Shown piece by piece: positions 52,856 through 61,773 of a stretch of 64,000 bases of DNA; the stretch's first letter is position 1; each line of letters begins with the position of its first letter. The translations under genes were made by a program, and so were the position numbers. The notes beneath the pieces were generated by a model. That model was not told the origin of the DNA. It saw only the letters and a list, made by a program, of their open reading frames with translations, and did not search any database. Source of the stretch: Mycolicibacterium hodleri (GTDB lineage: Bacteria; Actinomycetota; Actinomycetes; Mycobacteriales; Mycobacteriaceae); contig NZ_RCZG01000002.1 in assembly GCF_006439015.1 (NCBI RefSeq), positions 186,001-250,000 on the forward strand, given 5' to 3'.

Positions 52856-53074
52856 ATGGCAAACGATGAACTTCACCCGGGCGATCAGGTCGAGTGGGAC
52901 AGTCACGGCGGGACCGCCGAGGGCAAGGTCGAGAAGAAGATCACCCACGACACCACGGCGGCCAAGCGCACGGTGCGCGCCTCGAAGGACGATCCGCAAT
53001 ACCTCGTGCGCAGCGACAAGAGTGGCGGTGAGGCCGTGCACAAGCCCGAAGCCCTTCGCAGGCAGCAGGATTGA
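52856..53074 (+). CDS. DUF2945/hypervirulence-type TUDOR-like small protein
   Basis: 72 residues. The pattern LHPGDQVEWDSHGGTAEGKV followed by KRTVRASKDDPQYLVRSDKSGGEAVHKPEAL is typical of DUF2945, a small beta-barrel (Tudor-like) domain. Function unknown. Divergent from the rsbQ-like gene. No Shine-Dalgarno precedes the ATG, which fits a leaderless SigF-type promoter. Confidence 0.8.
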   Translation: MANDELHPGDQVEWDSHGGTAEGKVEKKITHDTTAAKRTVRASKDDPQYLVRSDKSGGEAVHKPEALRRQQD

Positions 53075-53164
53075 CCTACGGTGCCGTAGGCAAGAAAGAC
53101 GTGACGAGTGCGCTGAAACGCAGCACGGAACTGGTGATTCCGCCTGCGTGAAAGAAGGTGTGGA

Positions 53165-53836
53165 TCAGCCCGCACCCAGCCGTGCGATGGCCGTCTCGGG
53201 CAGGCGATCGGCGAGCTCCTGCGGACCCTCGAAGACCGCCGCGGCCCCCTCGGCCTCGAGCAGTCGGCTGTCGGTTCCCCCGGTTTCGAGGCAGATGCAC
53301 GACACCCCGGCTCGACGCGCGGCGCGGACGTCCCAGACCGAGTCGCCGACGAACACCGAGCGCTTGGCGTCCACGTCTGCCCGTTGCAGTGCCACTTCTA
53401 CGATGCCCGGCTCGGGTTTGGCGGTGTCGACGTCTTCCGACGACGTCATCGTGGACACGATGTCGTCGCGGTCGAGCACCTTGCGAAGCACCGTCAGTTC
53501 GTCTTCGGGTGCCGACGTCGCCAGGACGACCTGCAGCCCCATGTCCGCAACCATGTCCAGCAGTCGAAGAGCGCCGGGGAGTGGCCGGAGAAGACCGGTC
53601 AGCTCCTGGTAGTAGCGAGAGTTGAGCTCCTTGGCGCGAGCGGCGGAGTCGTCCGAGATGCCCGGTACCAGCTCGTCGACCAGAGCCGAACCGTCCATGC
53701 CGATTCCACGGTGAATGCGCCATGACTCCACGACGAACCCGGCCTCGCTGAACGCCCGCTGCCAGGCGTGAACGTGGAGGTAGTTGGAGTCGACGAGCGT
53801 TCCGTCGATGTCGAAGAGCACTGCGGGAGCGGTCAT
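53165..53836 (-). CDS. HAD-superfamily hydrolase
   Basis: 223 residues from MTAPAVLFDIDGTLVDSNYL. HAD motif I is DIDGTLVDS, motif II VVLATSAPE, motif III the Lys in DTAKPEPG, and motif IV VFVGDSVWDVRAA. The helical cap inserted after motif I places it with phosphoglycolate-phosphatase-like enzymes. Substrate unknown. The frame extends to 54115, but no domain lies upstream of 53836. Confidence 0.87.
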   Translation of the reverse strand: MTAPAVLFDIDGTLVDSNYLHVHAWQRAFSEAGFVVESWRIHRGIGMDGSALVDELVPGISDDSAARAKELNSRYYQELTGLLRPLPGALRLLDMVADMGLQVVLATSAPEDELTVLRKVLDRDDIVSTMTSSEDVDTAKPEPGIVEVALQRADVDAKRSVFVGDSVWDVRAARRAGVSCICLETGGTDSRLLEAEGAAAVFEGPQELADRLPETAIARLGAG

Positions 53837-54008
53837 TGGGCACACGTGCCCCCGCTGTGTCGCGGCGAAACGCGTGGGGGCCAGGATCCGGTCGGCCTGC
53901 GACCGGCTGACCGGGCGGCGGGACGTGCAAGACGTTTCATGGCGCCGCCCGCGGGGCACATGCAGGGAGACCATGGCGGTCACAGTGACCTTGCAGGAGG
54001 ATTTGACC

Positions 54009-54293
54009 TTGAAGCGCATGAAGGTGATGACGGGCGCGGTGGCGGCAACCTTGACGTTCGGCGCTCTGCTGAGCGGCTGCGGTGCAAAGGTCGAGGGCGG
54101 CGACACGTCGTGCAAGGACTATCTGGCGGCCAACGACGCCGACCAGCAGACGGCGGTCTCGAAGATGCTGAAGGACGAGAAGGGGACCGACGCGGCTCAG
54201 CTCGAGATCACCGGGACCAAGGTCTCGGTGCAGGCCTTCTGCCAGACCGCAGGCAAGGAAGACAGCAAGATCAAGGAAGCCCCCCACCTGTAG
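54009..54293 (+). CDS. lipoprotein with HdeA-like domain
   Basis: 94 residues if read from TTG 54009, which sits 8 bases after AGGAGG; ATG 54018 is the alternative. The signal sequence ends in the lipobox LLSGC. The mature part SCKDYLAANDADQQTAVSKM with a second Cys in VQAFCQTAGK follows the two-cysteine pattern of HdeA acid chaperones. An envelope acid-stress role is inferred. A hairpin lies 16 bases after the stop. Confidence 0.72.
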   Translation: MKRMKVMTGAVAATLTFGALLSGCGAKVEGGDTSCKDYLAANDADQQTAVSKMLKDEKGTDAAQLEITGTKVSVQAFCQTAGKEDSKIKEAPHL

Positions 54294-54308
54294 GCCGGTC
54301 TGGTTTCG

Positions 54309-54325
54309 ACCCGGCCCGGCCGGGT
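54309..54325 (+). terminator. GC-rich hairpin after the HdeA-like gene
   Basis: ACCCGGC, CCG, GCCGGGT: a 7-bp stem with a 3-base loop. It separates the lipoprotein from the four-gene operon that starts at 54337. Confidence 0.45.
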
Positions 54326-54336
54326 AGGTAATCGAG

Positions 54337-55053
54337 GTGAAACCCAGCGGGCAAAACTATGATCGCGCGGTGGTGGTGATCCCAGCCCACGACGAGGCGG
54401 CGAATCTTCCGGAGTGCCTGACGGCGGTCTTGACCGCCGCGATGTGTACGGCCGTCCCGGTGCTGACCATTGTGGTGCTCGACGCGTGCAGTGATGAAAG
54501 TGCCGCCCTGGCAGGGCAATTCGGTGCCGACGTGCACTTCGTCGAAGTCGACGCGAAGAACGTTGGTGCGGCGCGGGATGCGGGCTTCAGATATGCGCGG
54601 AGCCTGTGCGATGCCGAAGCGCGAATCTGGTATGCCACCACCGACGCCGACAGTCGCGTCGACTCGGACTGGCTGATGCGACAGCTGGATGCGGATGCCG
54701 ACATGGTGCTCGGCGTCGTCCGAGTGACGAATTGGCGGCACTGGTCTGCCTCATCGATGCATCGCTATCTGGCCGCCTACCGCGCCAAGTTGCGCAGGCA
54801 GGGTGGCGGGCACGACCACGTCCACGGCGCAAACATGGGCTTCAGGTCAGACACCTACTGGGAGATCGGCGGATTCGCCGCTCTGGAGTCCGGGGAAGAC
54901 GTCGACCTGGTGCGGCGCTTCGAGCGTGCCGGCCATCGAATCCACCGGGACGTCGGCCTGTCGGTGGTGACCTCTGCCCGAAGCGAGGGCCGGGCGCCGC
55001 GGGGTTTCGCGTCGTATCTCAGAGGCGTGTCGCGACACGAAGGTGTGGCGTGA
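54337..55053 (+). CDS. family 2 glycosyltransferase
   Basis: 238 residues, soluble. The GT2 fold is marked by AVVVIPAHDEAANLPECL, the DxD-like YATTDADSRVDSDWL, HGANMGFRSDTYWEIGGF and GEDVDLVRRFERAGH with the acceptor-site acidic residues. It transfers a sugar from a nucleotide donor to an unknown acceptor. Its stop overlaps the next start (GTGA). It is the first gene of a four-gene operon. Confidence 0.88.
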   Translation: MKPSGQNYDRAVVVIPAHDEAANLPECLTAVLTAAMCTAVPVLTIVVLDACSDESAALAGQFGADVHFVEVDAKNVGAARDAGFRYARSLCDAEARIWYATTDADSRVDSDWLMRQLDADADMVLGVVRVTNWRHWSASSMHRYLAAYRAKLRRQGGGHDHVHGANMGFRSDTYWEIGGFAALESGEDVDLVRRFERAGHRIHRDVGLSVVTSARSEGRAPRGFASYLRGVSRHEGVA

Positions 55054-55994
55054 CCGCGGCACTGGTCCGGCGCTGGCTCGAAGCCGGTGAACTTCAGCTG
55101 CCCGCACCGGGTTCCGGCCGCACGGGCTCGCGGTGGTGGAAACTGGCCGCGATGGCGGAGAACGACGTCGTCGCAGGCAGGTTGGCCGAGGCGCACACCG
55201 ATGCGCTGGCGATCCTGGCCGAACTCGGCGGGCCGACACCGGCCCCGGAACAGCTCTGGGGCGTATGGGCCGCGGAGGCCCCGCAGTCCGTCGTCACCGT
55301 TCGCGAAGACGATGACGGGCGGGTGGTACTCGACGGCCTCAAGGCATGGTGCTCCGGCGCGGGCATCTGCACGCATGCGCTCATCACCGCGCGACGCGAC
55401 GACAACGCGCGCGGGCTGTATGCCGTCGATCTGGGCCAAGACGGGGTGGTGCCCATGGCGGACGATTGGCACAACGTCGGCATGCACGACAGCGACACCC
55501 GTTCGGTCCAGCTGAGCGGTGCGGTCGGCGTTCCGGTGGGCCTACCGGGCGAGTATCTCTCCAGGCCGGGCTTCTGGCACGGTGCCATGGGGGTGGCGGC
55601 GTGCTGGCTGGGCGGTGCGCGTGGTGTCGCCACCCCCCTTTATCACGCCGTGGCCGACGAGCACGAAGGAGCCACCACCGACGTCCACGTCCACGCGCAC
55701 CTCGGTGCGGTCGACGCCGCGCTCGCTGCAGCGGAGGCGATGCTGGTGTCTGCAGCGTGTTTCGTCGACGCCGAGCCGCACGGTGCTCGCGCCGAACTCG
55801 TCGCACGCCGCGTCCGCGCCGTGGTGGAACGGGCCGTCGATGAGGCCATCGTGCGGACGGGACGGGCGCTCGGCCCGGCGCCGCTGGTACTGGACGCCAA
55901 ACATGCCCAGCGGGTCGCCGACCTCACGATCTACGTACGCCAGAGCCATGCCGAACGTGATCTGGCCGCTCTCGGTCGAGCGGCGGCCCGGTGA
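55050..55994 (+). CDS. acyl-CoA dehydrogenase-like flavoprotein
   Basis: 314 residues from GTG 55050. It resembles the acyl-CoA dehydrogenase fold. SVVTVREDDDGRVVLDGLKAWCSGAG follows the middle beta-domain pattern (normally G..L.G.K.W.(T/S).G), and the C-terminal helices include GRALGPAPLVLDAKHAQRVADL. It is shorter than typical (380-400) and the N-terminal helical domain is reduced. The catalytic Glu is not clear. It may oxidise a carrier- or sugar-linked acyl group rather than a fatty acyl-CoA. Overlaps both neighbours by 4 bases. Confidence 0.75.
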   Translation: MTAALVRRWLEAGELQLPAPGSGRTGSRWWKLAAMAENDVVAGRLAEAHTDALAILAELGGPTPAPEQLWGVWAAEAPQSVVTVREDDDGRVVLDGLKAWCSGAGICTHALITARRDDNARGLYAVDLGQDGVVPMADDWHNVGMHDSDTRSVQLSGAVGVPVGLPGEYLSRPGFWHGAMGVAACWLGGARGVATPLYHAVADEHEGATTDVHVHAHLGAVDAALAAAEAMLVSAACFVDAEPHGARAELVARRVRAVVERAVDEAIVRTGRALGPAPLVLDAKHAQRVADLTIYVRQSHAERDLAALGRAAAR

Positions 55995-56764
55995 GCACGA
56001 CAGGCATGGCTTCTGGCAACGGGAGCAGGTTCGCGGCGCGACCCATCTCGGGCGGCGGCACCCCGACCGACGAGTGGCGTGACTGGGTGCATCGGATTCC
56101 CGCCTTGGATCTCACCGAATGTCCCGCCCTGATCATCGTGGCCCCCCACCCCGACGACGAGACGCTCGGCTTCGGGGCCACGGCGTCGCTGCTCCGCTCG
56201 CGAGGGGTCGAGGTCACCGTCGTGTCCGCGACCGACGGCGGTGGTTCCGTGCCGGGACTGTCACCTCGGGAGCGACGATGGCTGGAGCGCGACCGCCGCG
56301 CGGAGTTGCGCGCCGCCATGAAGATTCTCGGTCTCGGCGAGCCGGTCTGCCTGGGGCTGCCCGACGGCGAATTGTGCGACCGGGAGCCGGAATTGACCGT
56401 GCGCCTGGCCGACCTGGTCACGGCGGGCCCGCCGGGAACGTGGTGCGCCGCCACCTGGCGCGGGGACGGTCATCCCGATCACGAGGCCGTCGGCCGCAGC
56501 GCCGCGGCCGCCATCTCCGGGACCCATGCCGTGCTACTGGAATACCCCGTGTGGATGTGGCACTGGGCGCGGCCGGGCGATGACGCGGTGCCCTGGCACC
56601 GCATGGCGATGGCGCCGAACGACCAAGGGGCGTCAACTCGCAAACGTCAGGCGGCCGCCACGTTCCAGTCGCAGCTGGTGCCCTACGAGGACGGCACCGA
56701 CGTGGTGTTGCCACCGTTCGTGTTGGAACGACTGTTCGCGGTCGGGGAGGCGGTGATCCGCTGA
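55991..56764 (+). CDS. PIG-L-family zinc deacetylase
   Basis: 257 residues. The zinc-binding motif APHPDDETLGFGAT (PHPDDE) is at about 51 and the third ligand motif GDGHPDHEAVG near 158. It removes N-acetyl groups from sugars such as GlcNAc conjugates, as in mycothiol (MshB) or GPI-like synthesis. It is distinct from MshB and sits in the GT2 operon, so it probably deacetylates the product of that glycosyltransferase. The ATG overlaps the preceding stop by 4 bases. Confidence 0.87.
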   Translation: MSTTGMASGNGSRFAARPISGGGTPTDEWRDWVHRIPALDLTECPALIIVAPHPDDETLGFGATASLLRSRGVEVTVVSATDGGGSVPGLSPRERRWLERDRRAELRAAMKILGLGEPVCLGLPDGELCDREPELTVRLADLVTAGPPGTWCAATWRGDGHPDHEAVGRSAAAAISGTHAVLLEYPVWMWHWARPGDDAVPWHRMAMAPNDQGASTRKRQAAATFQSQLVPYEDGTDVVLPPFVLERLFAVGEAVIR

Positions 56765-57381
56765 TGGACCGACTTCCCGACGGCTACTTCGACGATGTCT
56801 ATGCCGACGCGCGAGATCCCTGGAGACTGGCCGAGCGCTGGTACGAGCAGCGCAAGTACGCGATCACGATGGCGATGCTTCCCGAGGCGCGCTATCGGCA
56901 TGCCTTTGAGCCCGGCTGCTCCATCGGCACCGTCACCGAACGGCTCGTCGATCGATGTGACCACGTCACCGCCTATGACGTCGCGCAATCGGCGCTCGAC
57001 TCCACTCGCGAGCGCGTCGGGCAGCGGCCGAATCTCACCCTCGAACGGTCGTCCCTCGACTCCGATTGGCCGGGGGCCGACGTCGATCTGGTGCTGATCT
57101 CCGAGGTGGCCTACTACCTTTCCGGACCCACTCTGCGCCGCGTGCTAGATCGCGAGTGTGCGCGCCTTGGCGCCGGCGCGACCGTCGTCGCCGCGCACTG
57201 GCGGCACCCGGTGGCTGACTATCCGCTCTCCGGTGACCAGGCGAACGCACTGATCGGTGCGACGCGCGAATTGAACGCGGTGGCCGGATACCGCGACGAC
57301 GACGTGGTCATCGACGTGTGGCAGAAGGGGGCGACGGAGTCCGTCGCCGTCCGCACCGGCGTTCCCGGCGCTGTCGGCTAG
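56764..57381 (+). CDS. NodS-like SAM-dependent methyltransferase
   Basis: 205 residues. Motif I is HAFEPGCSIGTVTERL, with acidic AYDVAQSALDSTRERV and the LVLISEVAYYLSGPTLRRVL segment. The start PDGYFDDVYADARDPWRL and the length fit NodS-type N-methyltransferases that methylate a deacetylated amino sugar. That fits directly after a PIG-L deacetylase. It shares one base with the PIG-L stop. Convergent with the STAS gene at its end. Confidence 0.83.
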   Translation: MDRLPDGYFDDVYADARDPWRLAERWYEQRKYAITMAMLPEARYRHAFEPGCSIGTVTERLVDRCDHVTAYDVAQSALDSTRERVGQRPNLTLERSSLDSDWPGADVDLVLISEVAYYLSGPTLRRVLDRECARLGAGATVVAAHWRHPVADYPLSGDQANALIGATRELNAVAGYRDDDVVIDVWQKGATESVAVRTGVPGAVG

Positions 57382-57815
57382 CGGTTCGACACCAGCCTGA
57401 GGTGGCTGCGCGGCGGCCGCACGACCGCGGTGATCGCCTCTTCCATGGCGTCTGTGACCGCGAGTCCGCCGTCGGGGTCGCAGATGCGGAGCACGCGGTC
57501 GACCTCGCGACCGCTCAAGACCACCCAGTTCACGGCGTGCCGCGAGCACATGACATTGACTCGGTGCAAGATCGAAAAGCCCTGCGTGCCAAAGAAAGTC
57601 AACGCTCGTAGGTCGAGGATCAAGCGACTGATCGTCTCCAACTCGGCTTCGACGTACTTGCTGAGGCTCAGTGCATTCGCCGCGTCGATCTCACCCGTGA
57701 CCGTGACGCGGACGATGGACGAACGGATGACCGAGCTGGCGAACTCCACGCGTTCGCGTGGCTGAGTCGGCTGACCGGAATGTGTGCCGGTGGCTAGGGA
57801 CACGGTGTTCTCCAT
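57378..57815 (-). CDS. STAS-domain protein
   Basis: 145 residues from ATG 57815. The STAS core has VTVTGEIDAANALSLSKYV and LILDLRALTFFGTQGFSIL, with Thr (GTQG) where the phosphorylated Ser usually sits. A GTG at 57848 would add 11 residues. It probably binds an anti-sigma kinase of the same network as the other STAS proteins. It is 250 bases from the SigF-promoted gene at 58066. Confidence 0.78.
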   Translation of the reverse strand: MENTVSLATGTHSGQPTQPRERVEFASSVIRSSIVRVTVTGEIDAANALSLSKYVEAELETISRLILDLRALTFFGTQGFSILHRVNVMCSRHAVNWVVLSGREVDRVLRICDPDGGLAVTDAMEEAITAVVRPPRSHLRLVSNR

Positions 57816-58004
57816 CGGACCAAAGTGCTCGAAACGAGACTCCGTCACGAGAATGGGCCTTGGCCGAAGCCATGCCCCAAGGGCGCCGCTCGCAATGAGT
57901 GCCGGGCGTCGACGACGTCATCGGAAGGCTGGTAGCTCAACCTGTGGTCGAGCCTAGTACCAACTCGCCAGTCGAACAATGCACTCTCGCTGTCGGTTGT
58001 GCTG

Positions 58005-58030
58005 GTTTTTTGCTGGGTGATCGTGGGTAA
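58005..58030 (+). promoter_or_regulatory. SigF-type promoter
   Basis: GTTT (58005-58008), exactly 16 bases, GGGTAA (58025-58030). It matches GTTT-N16-GGGTAT with one mismatch in the last base. The start codon at 58066 lies 35 bases downstream, with GGAAGGTG as ribosome site. Confidence 0.6.
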
Positions 58031-58065
58031 CCGGCACCCAGTCGAGCGGAAGGTGACGGCCGAAC

Positions 58066-58518
58066 ATGGCATCAAAGCATCTGCGGCAGACCCGAGGGAG
58101 ATCTTCGGCCTGCTATGTCACCGTCGCGGTCTTCGTGGGCTTCTTCGTTGCCCTCACCGCCGCAATCGCCATGCACGTCGGCGACGACCGCGCGACCGCC
58201 GTCCGCGACGTCACTCAGACGGCGCCCGCCGTGCAGCAGCCGGTCAGCCAGCAGGGCAAGATCGTGGCCGTCTCACCCACGTCGGTGACAGCCCAGAGCG
58301 TCGACGGCTTCGCGCGCACGTACGTCATCAACTCCGAGACGAATGCGATCACCGAGAGTGGCAGCCTGGCCGGCGGTACGGGGGCGTCGTTCGCAGTGAA
58401 CGACGAGGTGTCGATCGTCGGGATCGTGCGCGACGGGACTGCGATCGCGACTGCTGTCGCCGACAAACAGGTCAGCAACCTCGACGGACCACCGATGGAT
58501 GCCGTCGGAATTCAGTGA
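58066..58518 (+). CDS. membrane-anchored OB/DUF5666-like protein
   Basis: 150 residues. One membrane helix (about 17-38, YVTVAVFVGFFVALTAAIAM) leads to an extracytoplasmic region. It has beta-strand repeats KIVAVSPTSVTAQSVDGFAR, TYVINSETNAI and AVNDEVSIVGIVRDG, the pattern of small beta-barrel domains (DUF5666-like). Function unknown. Preceded by a SigF-type promoter, so expression in stationary phase or stress is likely. Confidence 0.65.
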   Translation: MASKHLRQTRGRSSACYVTVAVFVGFFVALTAAIAMHVGDDRATAVRDVTQTAPAVQQPVSQQGKIVAVSPTSVTAQSVDGFARTYVINSETNAITESGSLAGGTGASFAVNDEVSIVGIVRDGTAIATAVADKQVSNLDGPPMDAVGIQ

Positions 58519-58535
58519 TCCTCGGGAAGTCATGA

Positions 58536-59551
<1,016 letters not shown>

Positions 59552-59552
<1 letters not shown>

Positions 59553-60373
59553 TGGGCCGCCCACCTCTCTCGAAGGACACGCGGCTGTGCATGTCGCTGG
59601 CGGCCAGGCCCAGCAACATCGGCACGCGATTCCACAACCATTTGTACGACGTGCTCGAACTCGACTTCATCTACAAGGCGTTCACCACCACCGACATCAC
59701 GGCCGCGATCGGCGGCGTACGGGCCCTCGGGATCCGCGGCTGTTCGGTCTCGATGCCGTTCAAGGAGGACGTCATCGCGTTGGTCGACGAGGTCGAGGCC
59801 TCCGCCCGCGCCATCAACTCCGTGAACACGATCGTCAATGATGACGGGTACCTGAGAGCGTCGAACACGGACTACCTGGCCGTGCAGCGGCTCATCGACG
59901 AACACGATCTCGCTGCGAATGACACGGTGCTGATCCGGGGCAGCGGGGGGATGGCCAGCGCCGTGGGCGCGGCGTTTCGCGATCATGGCCTCGCGTCTGG
60001 CATCGTGATCGCACGCAATCGGGAGAGCGGGCGCGCTCTGGCCGACCGGCTCGGCTACGACCATGCGACGGACGTCGGCACCCACGTCGCGGACGTCATC
60101 GTCAATGTCACCCCGATCGGCATGGCCGGCGCGTCCGAGGCATCCGAGCAGGCCTTCGACGAGGCCACCATTGCGCAAGCGCAGACGGTGTTCGACGTCG
60201 TCGCGCTCCCGTCGGAGACGCCGCTGATCCAGTCGGCCCGCGCCGCCGGCGTCCACGTCGTGACGGGCGCGGAGGTCATCGCCTTGCAGGCCGCGGAGCA
60301 GTTCGAGCGCTATACGGGCGTGCGGCCGACGGCCGAGCAGGTGGCGGAGGCGTCCGCGATCTCCAGGGCCTGA
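59552..60373 (+). CDS. shikimate 5-dehydrogenase-like protein (AroE paralogue)
   Basis: 273 residues. The AroE-type substrate lysine is in CSVSMPFKED and the Asp in ASNTDYLAV, with NSVNTIV between. The NADP loop reads RGSGGMASAVG instead of GAGGAA. Such paralogues (YdiB/RifI/quinate-dehydrogenase-like) often act on other cyclohexane substrates. It starts on the last base of the acetyltransferase stop, so the two are translationally coupled. Primary shikimate synthesis is normally served by an aroE elsewhere. Confidence 0.83.
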
Positions 60374-60376
60374 CCC

Positions 60377-61282
60377 TCAGGGTGCGTTGACCACCACGAT
60401 GGGGCGCCGCACCCGCTCGAGCTGGTGGCCATTGAAACCGGCGTACATCATCCTGGCCTGGACGAACCAGTTGATCGACGAGTGCACCGCGGCTGCCGTG
60501 GGTGGCGCGTCCTCGGGAAGCGGGATCTCGAACTCGCAAACCACGGGGACGTTGGCGGGCAACGGAATTCGCTTGCCCAGCGTCACGATCCGGCCGTCTA
60601 GCTGGCCGCCCGGTCCTGGTGCGCGGGTCAACGGATGCGATTCCCGGTCGCGCTGCCAGGACACAGCGAGGTCACCGTCGGGCAGATCCATGGTGGGGTT
60701 CAGCGTTACCCGGCCGGTGATGGTCTCACCGGCTCGCCACACGGGCTTGGACAGCGTGATGTCGATGACGGTCTCCGCCGCACCGGAGATCCGCTCGAGT
60801 GGTTCGGTGTACGACTCGACGTCGGCGGTGCCGATGGCAACGGTGAACTCTCCGCGGGTGTCGACATCGCGGCCGCTGCGGTCAACGGTGAGCCGACATT
60901 CCCAGCGGGCGATCGACGGTGACGACGCGGGTGCCCAGGACGGGATGCGAAAGTTTGACGTCGCGCCGGTGAACTCGCCCGTCGCGATCGGAAGCTCTTC
61001 GGCGATGACGCTCACCCAGTCGTCGGTGTCGCGGTCGCCACCGTAATTGGTGCCGACCTGATCGGCCGTCCAGATGGTGTCGTTGCCCGCTGCCGCCACC
61101 GAGTCGACCTTGCCTGCCCAGTGGTACTGGTAGAAGTTGGCGTAACCCCAGTCCAGGCGCGCCGACCTGACCTTGTCGATGGGCTTGTCGGTGGTGACCG
61201 TCGCCTGCACGGTCTGGCGCGGGGTGACGATGCCCGGCGAGACGACGACGGTGACGCCGCCGGAGCGGCTGAAGAGACCCAC
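60377..61282 (-). CDS. arrestin-like beta-sandwich protein
   Basis: 301 residues from GTG 61282. The composition and strand pattern (VTVVVSPGIVTPRQTVQATV, WRAGETITGRVTLNPTM, LPANVPVVCEFEIPLPEDAP, SSINWFVQARM) resemble arrestin/Spo0M-like (two-lobed beta-sandwich) proteins. No enzyme motif. A scaffolding or sorting role is inferred. It shares one base (TAGTG) with the upstream membrane protein gene and forms an operon with it. Confidence 0.65.
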   Translation of the reverse strand: MGLFSRSGGVTVVVSPGIVTPRQTVQATVTTDKPIDKVRSARLDWGYANFYQYHWAGKVDSVAAAGNDTIWTADQVGTNYGGDRDTDDWVSVIAEELPIATGEFTGATSNFRIPSWAPASSPSIARWECRLTVDRSGRDVDTRGEFTVAIGTADVESYTEPLERISGAAETVIDITLSKPVWRAGETITGRVTLNPTMDLPDGDLAVSWQRDRESHPLTRAPGPGGQLDGRIVTLGKRIPLPANVPVVCEFEIPLPEDAPPTAAAVHSSINWFVQARMMYAGFNGHQLERVRRPIVVVNAP

Positions 61283-61692
61283 TACGTCTCGTACCACTTC
61301 TTGTTCGCGTATTTCGCCCGGTTCGCCGCGTACTCCTCCGGATTGTTCTTCTTCTGGTGGGCGCGCACCGGCCAGAAGAGGAGCCACAGCAGCGGATAGA
61401 CCGTCACGTAGAAGGCGAGCTGGAAGAGGCCTCCGACCAGGACCGCGAAGACCCAGGCCGGATAGATGAGGATCAGGCAGAACTGGATGAACTGCTTGAT
61501 GACGACGGGGTAGCCCTCGGCCATCGACCAGACCAGTCGCGGGCTCATCATGTGGAGGAACCGCTTCCACTTCGACGTCTGCTCCTCCGCCTCGGCCTGA
61601 GCTTCGCTGACGTCACGGCCGCGTTCGTCGCGGGTCTGCCCGCGCTGCGGGGCAGGAGGTTCGCCGGGTAGGGATTGCTGGGCAGACGTCAT
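61282..61692 (-). CDS. small membrane protein with two helices
   Basis: 136 residues. The N-terminal 40 residues are polar (QSLPGEPPAPQRGQTRDERG), then an amphipathic segment WKRFLHMMSPRLVWSMAEGY. Two membrane helices follow: FIQFCLILIYPAWVFAVLVG and LAFYVTVYPLLWLLFWPV. The C-terminus is charged. It is coupled by a one-base overlap to the arrestin-like gene, suggesting a membrane anchor for it. Confidence 0.65.
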   Translation of the reverse strand: MTSAQQSLPGEPPAPQRGQTRDERGRDVSEAQAEAEEQTSKWKRFLHMMSPRLVWSMAEGYPVVIKQFIQFCLILIYPAWVFAVLVGGLFQLAFYVTVYPLLWLLFWPVRAHQKKNNPEEYAANRAKYANKKWYET

Positions 61693-61773
61693 GGCGTCTC
61701 TCCTCGGGTTTGCCGTGCGGTGACTTTGCGGCGGATCGTAGTCAACACCGCTTGGAAAGTCGTTGGAAGTCCG

